Assembly (NCBI GenBank): GCA_903827735.1
Contig: CAIKJM010000108.1
Span: forward strand, 1-6,899
DNA length: 6,899 bases
Direction: 5' to 3'
Origin: an uncultured Rhodanobacter sp.
GTDB taxonomy: Bacteria; Pseudomonadota; Gammaproteobacteria; Xanthomonadales; Rhodanobacteraceae
The number at the start of each line of letters is the position of its first letter. The first letter of the stretch is position 1. The position numbers and the translations under genes were made by a program. The notes under the pieces were generated by a model. The model saw only the letters and a program-made list of their open reading frames with translations, was not told where the DNA came from and did not search any database. Shown here piece by piece: positions 1-5,713 of this stretch.

Positions 1-304
1 CGATCGCCAGCTCGTTGCGCGAGGCGTCGTGGCGACGTGGGGTGTAATCGCGCATTGGCGAGTATTCGCGGCCAGGCGGATATTCCGGACCGTTGTCGCC
101 CATTACCGGCGTCACAATCTCGCCGACGCTGTTTGGGAAAAGCAGTTTCACATGATCGTCCGGCGATGCGCTGACGAAATCGACGAGCTCATCGCTGACG
201 AAAATCACGCGCTGCATATGTGGCGTCAGTCGTTCGACGCGCTGTACCTGCAGCGTGCGAAATTTGACGGGGTGGCGCAGCATTTGGTGGGTATGAATAC
301 TCAT
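1..304 (-). CDS. Siderophore-interacting protein (ferric-siderophore reductase, NfeF/ViuB type), 3' truncated by window edge
   Basis: Only the first 101 residues are in the window. They form the start of the FAD-binding barrel of the siderophore-interacting protein family (SIP, FAD_binding_9). The early VQRVERLTPHMQRVIF strand pattern, SPDDHVKLLFP at about 48-57 and the flavin-binding motif RDYTPR at 85-90 are all visible. In this family the flavoprotein uses NAD(P)H to reduce ferric iron in siderophores in the cytoplasm. The ATG at 304 is chosen because MSIHTHQMLRHPVKFRTLQV matches the usual N-terminus. A weak GGGAT lies 8 bases upstream. The gene lies downstream of a histidine-rich PadR regulator on the same strand, a pairing known from E. 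coli yqjI-yqjH. The NAD(P)H-binding half is outside the window, so intactness cannot be judged. The family call is firm; orthology to NfeF is inferred. Confidence 0.92.
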   Translation of the reverse strand, partial: MSIHTHQMLRHPVKFRTLQVQRVERLTPHMQRVIFVSDELVDFVSASPDDHVKLLFPNSVGEIVTPVMGDNGPEYPPGREYSPMRDYTPRRHDASRNELAI

Positions 305-423
305 CGGCAAAATCCCGTTGTTGAAGAGGAAAGGGTGCCGGCTGGGCTCGGGGGCATCCGTCGTTTTGGATGGAGCGTGGCGATGGCGAAACGTTTTAGT
401 TGAGTGGCCTGGAGCGACGTCGA

Positions 424-642
424 TCAGGCGATGCGATAACCGAAGTGTTGGGCGAGGGATTGGAGTAACTCGAACGTCGTGCTTGCCGCTAGACGCGCGG
501 TTTCCCTATTCGTCGCTGTATCCGGCACAGCGGCCGGTTCGACGAAGCCGAGTCGCTCCAGATCACGCAGGAAGCTTTGCACTTGCTGGGCCATCGCAAG
601 CGCGTCGCCGCGTGATGCAGTCACGTCGGTCGCCCGATGCAA
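424..642 (-). pseudogene. Probable remnant with PqqD-like C-terminal half, out of frame with the upstream PadR gene
   Basis: An open frame on the minus strand ends with TGA at 426-424. It can be read back into the 3' end of the PadR gene, the first usable start being TTG at 642. ATG at 594 is the next option and has no visible Shine-Dalgarno. The codons from about 640 down have the high third-position GC expected of coding DNA here. Residues DVTASRGDALAMAQQVQSFL followed by RDLERLGFVEP resemble the C-terminal helices of PqqD-family proteins (DV..FL..L...G.V). The N-terminal PqqD half is missing: the same frame upstream is only shadow of PadR. The last 30 residues (to LAQHFGYRIA) are not recognised. 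I read it as the 3' piece of a lost gene. A genuine 56-72 aa overlapping gene is the alternative. The PqqD resemblance is by eye and weak. Confidence 0.4.
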
Positions 643-1288
643 TGTCGCTGGCCGCGCGGTCCAGAATGTCGGCGATGCGCTGCGCCTCCGCCTTGCTCCA
701 GTCGCTGCCGCGCATCAGCAGAGCGTGCTTGAGCGCGTGCATCGCCTTACGGACAGCCATCGGCGCAGCCGCTTTGGCCGCCATGCGAGCGCTGTGTTCG
801 GTGCGTGCGGTCACCGCGTCCACCGCGTCGCGGTTTTCCTCGAGATAGGTTCGACCAGCGGCGGTGATGGCGTAAAGCTTGCGGCCGCCCTGTTCGCTGG
901 TGACCTCGGCGTAGCCCAGTTCCTCCAGCATGGTCAGCGTGGGGTAAATCGCGCCAGGGCTGGGCGAATAGTGGCCGTGGAACATGTCCTCGATGATGCG
1001 GATCAGCTCGTAGCCATGCCGCGGCTGCTGCTCGATCAGAGCCAGCAGCAGCAGCTTGAGGTCGCCGTGCCCGAACATACGTCCGCCGCCGCGCCGTCCG
1101 CCGCCGCGCATTTCGCTGAAACCCGCGAAGAAGTCGCCGCCACCGCGGCCACCGAAACCGCGGCCGGCGTGCCGCTGGTGCCGATCGCCCTCGTCACGCC
1201 CGGGGTCAAAGCCGAAGGCGTGATGCAGAGAGTCGTGCTGGTGATGGCGGGAATGAAGCGCGTTGAACAGTATGTGACGCATGCGCAT
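563..1288 (-). CDS. PadR-family transcriptional regulator with His-rich N-terminus (YqjI/NfeR-like)
   Basis: This 241-residue DNA-binding regulator has three parts. Residues 1-45 hold nine histidines (HSRHHQHDSLHH and others). Residues 46-70 are Gly/Arg-rich. A PadR winged helix spans about 72-146 (FGHGDLKLLLLALI, HGYELIRIIEDM, YSPSPGAIYPTLTMLEELGY, GGRKLYAIT), and helices for dimerisation span about 147-217. E. coli YqjI (NfeR) has the same layout: a metal-binding leader, FGHGEL at the domain start and an end near DRAAFDI. YqjI is a nickel-responsive repressor of itself and of the reductase yqjH. Here a siderophore-interacting protein gene lies downstream and operator-like repeats lie just upstream, so the same role is inferred. 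ATG 1288 is chosen over ATG 1282 because GGAG at 1295-1298 is 6 bases away. After DIASGD (to about 629) come 21 residues with low third-position GC, unlike the family, probably a frameshifted or fused tail. Confidence 0.93.
   Translation of the reverse strand: MRMRHILFNALHSRHHQHDSLHHAFGFDPGRDEGDRHQRHAGRGFGGRGGGDFFAGFSEMRGGGRRGGGRMFGHGDLKLLLLALIEQQPRHGYELIRIIEDMFHGHYSPSPGAIYPTLTMLEELGYAEVTSEQGGRKLYAITAAGRTYLEENRDAVDAVTARTEHSARMAAKAAAPMAVRKAMHALKHALLMRGSDWSKAEAQRIADILDRAASDIASGDRRDCITRRRACDGPASAKLPA
1080..1109. repeat. Two perfect tandem 15-bp units inside the PadR gene
   Basis: The unit CGTCCGCCGCCGCGC occurs at 1080-1094 and again at 1095-1109. On the minus strand it encodes RGGGR twice (PadR residues 61-70), in the hinge between the histidine-rich leader and the winged helix. 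The unit is in phase, so changes in copy number would alter hinge length without breaking the frame. Confidence 0.85.
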
Positions 1289-1298
1289 AGCAGGCTCC

Positions 1299-1345
1299 GA
1301 TATATCGTTAGATTGTATCTAAGATATATCGTAAGCGTATCTAAG
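1299..1345 (-). promoter_or_regulatory. Tandem AT-rich repeats, probable PadR operator/promoter
   Basis: The 84-base gap before PadR holds two direct repeats. On the plus strand each begins with the palindrome GATATATCGT (1299-1308 and 1323-1332) and ends with GTATCTAAG (1315-1323 and 1337-1345). The units are 25 and 23 bases and share one G. A further inverted repeat TATCT-A-AGATA spans 1316-1326. The AT-richness stands out in GC-rich surroundings. A possible promoter on the minus strand is TTGTCT followed 17 bases on by TATCTT, which the repeats would cover. Placement 11-57 bases before the PadR start suits autorepression, which is common in PadR proteins. Binding itself is inferred. Confidence 0.7.
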
Positions 1346-1372
1346 ACAAGCGCGACGAATCTTAATCCGCGG

Positions 1373-1831
1373 TCAGTCAATGCGAGGGTAGGGTCGGCCG
1401 TCCTTATGCGAGTAGTCATCCCGATCCGCTCGAAGGTCAATATCGCAATAGATGCAGACATCGCTGGCTGAGCGGCTGCCGACGTCAAGGCATATCGCCA
1501 CGTCGCTGCCGCGGTTGACCATATGGTGGCCATTGGGACTATTCTTCGGAAAGGCTGCGCAGTCGCCAGCGCGCAGCAGCTGTTCACCGGCATCGGTAAT
1601 CAGGGTCAGCTCGCCGGACAGCACGTAAACGAATTCGTCTTCCTCGCTATGCCAATGGCGATGGCTGGACCACGCGCCCGGCTGCAGCCTAGTCAGGTTG
1701 ACGCCAAAGTCGGTCAAACCACCGGCACTCGCCAGCGCCTGGCGAGTGCGGCCAGCAATGGGTTCGGCAAACGGCATCGGATAGTCCGAACCGCTGCGTA
1801 CTGGGATGACGGACAAATCCAGTTTGGGCAT
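1373..1831 (-). CDS. Single-domain cupin protein
   Basis: This 152-residue protein has one cupin barrel. Cupin motif 1 is at about 52-73 (GAWSSHRHWHSEEDEFVYVLSG), with H59, H61 and E66 placed as metal ligands. Motif 2 is at about 89-106 (GDCAAFPKNSPNGHHMVN), with H102 or H103 as the fourth ligand. A charged tail (IDLRADRDDYSHKDGRPY) follows, a pattern I associate with a group of small bacterial cupins of unknown substrate. It is probably a cytoplasmic metal-binding protein; enzyme or sensor cannot be decided. The frame is open up to 2044, but that would overlap the methyltransferase gene, and MPKLDLSVIPVRSG is the usual type of beginning, so ATG 1831 is taken despite a poor ribosome site. It lies 77 bases after the methyltransferase and 84 before PadR, on the same strand. 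No terminator is seen after it. Confidence 0.9.
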   Translation of the reverse strand: MPKLDLSVIPVRSGSDYPMPFAEPIAGRTRQALASAGGLTDFGVNLTRLQPGAWSSHRHWHSEEDEFVYVLSGELTLITDAGEQLLRAGDCAAFPKNSPNGHHMVNRGSDVAICLDVGSRSASDVCIYCDIDLRADRDDYSHKDGRPYPRID

Positions 1832-1908
1832 GAGCTGCTGTTCCGAAGGAGAAAGCTTTGAACGATGTATCGAGGAAATGACGCTGCTCTGGTGAGTCCG
1901 CTGCAGCG

Positions 1909-2589
1909 TCAGAGCATGCGCGCAATAAACACAATCGAGGCAGGTTTTCTCGTGCGGGGATGTATCGGTTCGCGCAGCTCTTCCAGATGCCATCCGTTCG
2001 CCGTAAAAAGACGAGTCCAGTTTTCCATCGTGCGGAAATACCACGGCGCCGGTCGGACGAAGTCCTTGCTGAAGCCCGCCCAGGATCCCGCTCGCCAGCC
2101 GTCGACATAGGGCTGATCACCACAGGCGATCAGCGGGTGCAGCGTCTGCACGACCAGGGTGCCGCGAGGATGCAGCATCGACTTCACTGCGGCGATCATG
2201 CCGTCCACAGATTCCTTGCCGATCAGCGAGAAATTGCATACGACGAGGTCGACCAGAACGTCGAGTGTCCCCGTGGCCAGCTCTTCATACGCTGCCACGC
2301 GAAACTCGCCACCGCCGGCTTGCTGTGCCCGCTCGATCAACCCAGGCACCACGTCAATGCCGATCACTGAAATGCCTCTGGATGACAGAGCGCGGGCCAG
2401 CCATCCCTCGCCGCAGCCGACGTCCAGCACCAAATTAGGCATGCGCGATACGATGGCATCGACAACGGCACGGTCGGTGATTAGACGACGGCTCTCGATA
2501 TCGCCATTGCGCACCGCCTTCGTCCAGGGTGCGGCGTTGGCTTGCCATGCCGCGATGATTTCCGCATCGCTCAAGAGTGGATGATTCAT
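1909..2589 (-). CDS. Class I SAM-dependent methyltransferase
   Basis: This 226-residue Rossmann-fold methyltransferase carries motif I VLDVGCGEGWLA at 54-65. The acidic residue ending strand 2 is D79 (VIGIDVVPGLIERAQQ), and the VVCNFSLIG region at about 117-124 corresponds to motif II. The PRGTLVVQTLHP strand at 141-152 follows. These features bind S-adenosylmethionine. The C-terminal part (DGWRAGSWAGF, PAPWYFRTMENWTRLF) is probably the acceptor-binding cap, but the acceptor is unknown. The start ATG 2589 has AGAAGG at 2594-2599, 4 bases upstream. The gene is 134 bases downstream of the LprI/zinc-ribbon gene and 77 upstream of the cupin, all on one strand; co-transcription is possible but not shown. 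Length is normal for a small-molecule methyltransferase. No sign of damage. Confidence 0.92.
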   Translation of the reverse strand: MNHPLLSDAEIIAAWQANAAPWTKAVRNGDIESRRLITDRAVVDAIVSRMPNLVLDVGCGEGWLARALSSRGISVIGIDVVPGLIERAQQAGGGEFRVAAYEELATGTLDVLVDLVVCNFSLIGKESVDGMIAAVKSMLHPRGTLVVQTLHPLIACGDQPYVDGWRAGSWAGFSKDFVRPAPWYFRTMENWTRLFTANGWHLEELREPIHPRTRKPASIVFIARML

Positions 2590-2723
2590 GCGGCCTTCTG
2601 GCTGTCATACCGGGAGTAGAGCCTGCACGATAGTTCCACACCCTCGCCGACGTGTCACCACGACTCCGCGTCGACGCGCGAGCCCTGCAATTAACAACAG
2701 CGAGCCGTAACCGGCGCATCGGT

Positions 2724-3524
2724 TTACGGCTGCGCTTCCTGCGTGACGGTTTCCCACTCGTGCAGGCAGATACGGCATTGGTTGTAATGACGCACGGTAG
2801 CGGTACCCCCGCGACCGGCGTCGGCGCTGGCCAAATGGCCCGATATGGCGCGTGAGCGTAGACCCAGCCTGCGGCGCGTGGCGAGCTCCGATGCGTCGTT
2901 GGCGAGCTGGCGACGGTCGATCTCGATCCGGGCAAACCAGTGATGGCAGTTGGGACACTTGCCGCAGACATTAGTAAGCGTTTGCCACAGAACAATCGAC
3001 GCCAACAGTACGCCCCCCACTAACCACATGCTGTTCCATTGCGGCGGCTGGCTGCTCGCCGGCGCGGGGCCGGCGGCGCGCTCCAGTTGTTCACTGGCGC
3101 TGGCTGTCGAAGGCGAGGCCGAGGCGGCGGGCGCTGGGCTCAGCAATGCCGGCGCGTGCCTCAGAAAGAGGTGCTTGATCGGCTCGGCGGCGATCGGCGT
3201 TGCCGCAGGTTTTGCGACCACCGGCAACTTGGCCAGATAAGCGTTGCGCTCGCGGTACGCTGTGGTCAGACACGCTACGTTGCCGTTACAGCGGTCGCGC
3301 ACTCGCGTCCATTCCACCTGACTCTGCTTTACGCCCAGGCCGTCGGCAACGAGCCGATAGCGCGTGTCCATGCTGGCGGCAAGCGCTCGCAAGGGTTCCG
3401 ACGCGCATACGGCGCGTTCGGAATGGTTCAACGCGGCGCTTGCGCAGTCGATCGACTGCGCCGAAGTTAAGCCGGAAATTCCCCAAAGAACCAGTCCCAC
3501 AAACGCAAGTCGCCCAAACGCCAT
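2724..3524 (-). CDS. Membrane-anchored protein: signal peptide, LprI-like domain, TM helix, cytosolic zinc ribbon
   Basis: This 266-residue protein starts with a signal peptide (1-22; hydrophobic core LAFVGLVLWGISGL, cleavage after TSA). An LprI-like (DUF1311) domain covers about 25-100: C27, C40, C79 and C85, EPLRALAASMDTRY, W72, and RDRCNGNVACLTTAYRERNAYL. Such domains are periplasmic, and some relatives inhibit lysozyme. A Pro/Ala/Ser-rich linker covers about 101-163. A transmembrane helix lies at 166-184 (MWLVGGVLLASIVLW). The C-terminal part has CGKCPNC (187-193) and CRIC (250-253), a split zinc ribbon facing the cytoplasm if topology is simple. ATG 3524 is chosen because GAGGTGG precedes it closely and a signal peptide follows; the frame stays open to 3806 with implausible sequence. 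Function is unknown. It is divergent from the PepSY-type gene. Confidence 0.85.
   Translation of the reverse strand: MAFGRLAFVGLVLWGISGLTSAQSIDCASAALNHSERAVCASEPLRALAASMDTRYRLVADGLGVKQSQVEWTRVRDRCNGNVACLTTAYRERNAYLAKLPVVAKPAATPIAAEPIKHLFLRHAPALLSPAPAASASPSTASASEQLERAAGPAPASSQPPQWNSMWLVGGVLLASIVLWQTLTNVCGKCPNCHHWFARIEIDRRQLANDASELATRRRLGLRSRAISGHLASADAGRGGTATVRHYNQCRICLHEWETVTQEAQP
3442..3461. repeat. Perfect 20-bp palindrome inside the LprI-type gene
   Basis: GCGCAGTCGATCGACTGCGC is its own reverse complement. It encodes the residues around the predicted signal-peptide cleavage site (AQSIDCA). It could form a hairpin in the mRNA about 60-80 bases after the start codon or bind a dimeric protein. 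It may also be coincidental. Confidence 0.75.
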
Positions 3525-3842
3525 AGTCCACCTCAATGGTCGGCTCTGGCGCATCCCCATGTCATCAGGCCGATGGCAGAATCTACCGGCTTTTCGACTC
3601 GCGTGGTGGAAATCGGCGTGCAAACAAGTCGAGCCTGCTGCCGGTCGCACATTTTCCCGCGACGTGCGACGGTCGGCATTGGCAATGAACGTGCCGCTGT
3701 CATCGTTTTGCCATCTTAAGCCGCGATGGTCTCGCGCGGCCGCTACTCGGACGGCCGGACTGGTCAACAAAGAGAGCTCGGTGCAGCGATCCGAAAATGA
3801 TGGCATCGTTGCGGTTCTGCTCTTGGCTCATTTTAAGGTTTT
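3525..3842. other. Divergent intergenic region of 318 bases
   Basis: It separates the LprI/zinc-ribbon gene (minus) from the PepSY-type gene (plus) and must carry both start regions. The only clear structure is an inverted repeat, GTCGCAC at 3644-3650 and GTGCGAC at 3664-3670, with a 13-base spacer. I could not identify convincing -35/-10 pairs on either strand. No small gene with a good start was found. The minus frame continuing from the LprI gene is open to 3806, but its sequence does not look like protein. Confidence 0.5.
3528..3534 (-). promoter_or_regulatory. Ribosome binding site fixing the LprI-type gene start
   Basis: On the minus strand GAGGTGG lies 3 bases (6 from its GAGG core) before ATG 3524. 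It is the best Shine-Dalgarno near the possible starts of this long open frame and directly precedes a signal peptide. Confidence 0.8.
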
Positions 3843-4355
3843 ATGTCGACCACCCACCGCATCCTCAAACTGTCTCGCACGGTTCACCTCTACCTGGGCG
3901 TATTCATGGTGCCCGCGCTGCTGTTCTTTGCCATTACCGGTGGGCTGCAGACTTTCAGCCTGCATGAAACTACCCGCGGCAGCAGCTACACGCCGCCGGC
4001 GTGGCTAGCCACGCTAGCCTTGCTGCACAAAAAACAGACAACGGTTGCGCCGCCGCGCCGCGCGCGTCCGCCGGAAGCAGCGACGCCGAGCGGTGTGTCG
4101 GCGGCAGTAGCTGGGAGCGCGCTGCCCTCCGATAGCGCAGCGCTGCCATCGAGCGGTCCCAGCGATCGCGACAGCGGGCCCCGGAAGAAAAACCTGCTGC
4201 CGATGAAAATTTTCTTTGCGCTGGTGTCGATCAGCCTATGCCTGTCGACGCTCACCGGCCTATATATGGCTTATCGCTATAGCCGCAGGCCGCTGCTGGT
4301 AAGCGGCATTTTGCTCGCTGGCGTGGTGGTGCCTTCACTGCTTCTGCTGTTTTGA
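3843..4355 (+). CDS. Small PepSY-associated transmembrane protein
   Basis: This 170-residue inner-membrane protein begins with the hallmark of PepSY-associated TM proteins: RTVHLYLGVFMVPALLFFAITG at about 12-33, where a conserved arginine and histidine enter the first helix, followed by LQTFSLHE. A Pro/Ala/Ser-rich polar stretch (about 67-117) lies outside the first helix. Two more helices follow at about 121-144 (MKIFFALVSISLCLSTLTGLYMAYR) and 151-170. Larger relatives are often linked with iron uptake or flavin-based membrane reduction, but no PepSY domain or heme pattern is visible here, so the role is unknown. AAGG at 3835-3838 is 4 bases before ATG 3843. It is the only plus-strand gene, divergent from the LprI-type gene and convergent with the stress-protein gene, with 34 bases between stop codons. 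Confidence 0.87.
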   Translation: MSTTHRILKLSRTVHLYLGVFMVPALLFFAITGGLQTFSLHETTRGSSYTPPAWLATLALLHKKQTTVAPPRRARPPEAATPSGVSAAVAGSALPSDSAALPSSGPSDRDSGPRKKNLLPMKIFFALVSISLCLSTLTGLYMAYRYSRRPLLVSGILLAGVVVPSLLLLF

Positions 4356-4358
4356 CAT

Positions 4359-4403
4359 CAGCGATAGCCTGGGCAGGTGACACCGTCATTCAGGTCATCG
4401 CTG
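4359..4403. terminator. Possible weak bidirectional terminator between convergent genes
   Basis: CAGCGAT (4359-4365) and ATCGCTG (4397-4403) can pair around a 31-base loop that spans both gene ends. There is no T-run, so intrinsic termination would be inefficient. It is the only structure seen in the short convergent gap. Confidence 0.25.
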
Positions 4404-4887
4404 TAGGTTGTTCGAAAGGTAGCGGCACTGCGCCGGTGCCTTCGACCGCTGCTCGTGCTGTCGCCACCTGGTCCGCTTCGGCATCGACAACGACTAGGAT
4501 ATGTCCAGCCTTGATCTGTTCTTCGAAGGCACGGCTCACGGCATCGGGTACGTCGAAACCCACCAGGGCGCCGGTCCATGCCCCCATCGCCGCACCGGCG
4601 ACGGTCATGGCACCGACGCCGGCCAACGTCAGGCCGAGCGGTGGAACTGCAACGGCAATCAGGCCCAGCAGCAAGCCGGTGCCGCCGCCCAGGCCGATGC
4701 CGCGAACCGCGGCGGGGTTGGAGTCGTTGTGATCGACGAGCCGATGATCGGCAATCTTGTCCAGTTCGATGTCCTCACGCGCGATCAGCGAGAGATCCTT
4801 GTCATCCACGCCGACCTTGCGGGCGGCATGCATGGCCGATTTTGCCGCCGGCAGATCGGGCGTGCTGAACACGCAACGGGTTTTCAT
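4390..4887 (-). CDS. Glycine-rich membrane protein resembling general stress protein 17M/YflT-type proteins
   Basis: This 165-residue protein has an N-terminal alpha/beta segment (CVFSTPDLPAAKSAMHAARKVGVDDKDLSLIAR, 5-37). A glycine/alanine-rich hydrophobic middle covers 61-110 (GIGLGGGTGLLLGLIAVAVPP, LTLAGVGAMTVAGAAMGAWTGALVG). A short C-terminal strand-helix (HILVVVDAEADQVATARAAVE) follows. This layout of two half-domains around a glycine-zipper hydrophobic region is seen in stress-induced proteins related to Bacillus YflT/GS17M. It probably associates with the inner membrane; molecular role unknown. ATG 4887 is chosen because GGAGTG at 4894-4899 is 6 bases upstream and the sequence after it is family-like. 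The open frame to 4989 gives an unlikely basic leader. Its end faces the PepSY-type gene. Length is normal for the family. Confidence 0.85.
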   Translation of the reverse strand: MKTRCVFSTPDLPAAKSAMHAARKVGVDDKDLSLIAREDIELDKIADHRLVDHNDSNPAAVRGIGLGGGTGLLLGLIAVAVPPLGLTLAGVGAMTVAGAAMGAWTGALVGFDVPDAVSRAFEEQIKAGHILVVVDAEADQVATARAAVEGTGAVPLPFEQPTAMT

Positions 4888-4893
4888 AAGCGT

Positions 4894-4899
4894 CACTCC
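4894..4899 (-). promoter_or_regulatory. Ribosome binding site fixing the stress-protein start
   Basis: GGAGTG on the minus strand, 6 bases before ATG 4887, supports this start over the in-frame ATG at 4989, which lacks a comparable site. Confidence 0.75.
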
Positions 4900-5065
4900 G
4901 GTTTTGCGCGTCGTACTGACCGCTGCGGGAAGGGTCACGCGGCGATAGCGGCGCGCGACATAGGGCCACTGCAACAGCATCCATGTCATTGGCGCGTGCG
5001 GAACCCGTGATGATGCAATGCGACGTTTATCGTGTCGGCGGCAACGCGGTGATTAAAGGCTCGCG

Positions 5066-5644
5066 TCAACCGCCGCTCAGTTCGATCAGTCTGACGAGCT
5101 CGCGCTCGATGTCGAAGACGTGCGGGTCGTCCGCATCCATCCGCCGTAGCGCATCGGCCAGCTGCAGCAGGTAATCGCGATTCGGGCCGCTGGGGCCGGT
5201 AGAGCGGGCAATATGTTCTGCGATATCGCGCTCGGAGGCCGCGCCCAGAAAAGCGGCGTTTTCTTCGGTGGCGATATAGACCAGTCCTTCGAGTTCACGC
5301 CCGTCGTCGAGGCTAAGCGTGGTGACAAAACGCAGATAGCCGTTCTTTTCGCGCACGTCCAGATGATCGAGCGCATCGGGTGTGATGAGGTACGCCATGC
5401 CGACGCAGACAGCGTCATTCTGCGGTATCAGCGTGACCACGCGGCCAGGCGCATCGGGCGTTCCGCGGTGATCGTGCGAGCCCTGCCAGAATCGGCGCAC
5501 CCAGTGGCGGATGAATGCGCGGCGTCGTTCGAGATAGGCGAAGTCGGCCTTGTATATCAGCGAGCCATAGCCGAACAGCCATACCGCGTCGTGACCGTCG
5601 AAGTGGTTCATTTGCTGGTTGATGGCGACGGTATTGAGGGCCAC
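5066..5644 (-). CDS. ChaC-like gamma-glutamylcyclotransferase
   Basis: This protein of 192 residues (181 if the later start is used) belongs to the ChaC family. Members cleave the gamma-glutamyl bond of glutathione in the cytosol to give 5-oxoproline and cysteinylglycine. The substrate loop VWLFGYGSLIYK is at 21-32. The family block RRFWQGSHDHRGTPDAPGRVVTL is at 50-72. The catalytic glutamate is E99 in REKNGYLR. The typical end GPSGPNRDYLLQLADALRRM is at about 150-169. The core is intact. The start is uncertain. GTG 5644 has a GAG 7 bases upstream, and a stop lies further up in this frame. ATG 5611 gives an N-terminus (MNHFDGHDAVW) closer to relatives but lacks a Shine-Dalgarno. A possible -10 CATAAT is at 5671-5676. 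It is 178 bases upstream of the stress-protein gene on the same strand. Confidence 0.92.
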   Translation of the reverse strand: MALNTVAINQQMNHFDGHDAVWLFGYGSLIYKADFAYLERRRAFIRHWVRRFWQGSHDHRGTPDAPGRVVTLIPQNDAVCVGMAYLITPDALDHLDVREKNGYLRFVTTLSLDDGRELEGLVYIATEENAAFLGAASERDIAEHIARSTGPSGPNRDYLLQLADALRRMDADDPHVFDIERELVRLIELSGG

Positions 5645-5670
5645 GTTCGGACTCGTTAGGTAATGGCTCG

Positions 5671-5676
5671 ATTATG
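5671..5676 (-). promoter_or_regulatory. Possible -10 element for the ChaC-like gene
   Basis: CATAAT on the minus strand matches the -10 consensus in five of six bases and lies 26 bases before GTG 5644, after the upstream gene's terminator. No good -35 hexamer is seen at the proper distance, so this is tentative. Confidence 0.3.
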
Positions 5677-5713
5677 CCGACGCCCACCCGCGCACGCACG
5701 CGATGGCCTAGTG

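Noticed and set aside
479..1471. 330-codon open frame on the plus strand
   Set aside because: It is antisense to the PadR gene and the 3' end of the cupin gene, has no family resemblance and a composition typical of a shadow of high-GC coding DNA.
1881..1909. Inverted repeat ACGCTG...CAGCGT at the methyltransferase stop as a terminator
   Set aside because: The stem is only 6 bp with a 17-base loop and no T-run follows; the cupin gene follows closely on the same strand.
1832..2044. In-frame upstream extension of the cupin gene (71 extra codons)
   Set aside because: It overlaps the 3' end of the methyltransferase gene and does not resemble cupin N-termini; ATG 1831 gives the normal family length.
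2667..2678. CGCGTCGACGCG palindrome in the 134-base gap before the methyltransferase gene
   Set aside because: Self-complementary 12-mers are expected in such GC-rich DNA; no promoter or terminator context was found.
2605..2958. 117-codon minus-strand open frame between and over the LprI-type gene end
   Set aside because: It mostly overlaps the zinc-ribbon coding region in another frame, is Arg/Pro/Gly-rich and has no recognisable domain.
3525..3806. In-frame upstream extension of the LprI-type gene
   Set aside because: It would bury the signal peptide, and ATG 3524 has a strong ribosome binding site.
4001..4019. Overlapping palindromes GTGGCTAGCCAC and GGCTAGC-CAC-GCTAGCC
   Set aside because: Short hairpin-forming repeats inside the PepSY-type coding region with no link to a gene boundary; likely chance.
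4888..4989. In-frame upstream extension of the stress-protein gene
   Set aside because: The leader is basic and unlike the family, and GGAGTG points to ATG 4887. The gap from 4888 to 5065 shows no other gene.
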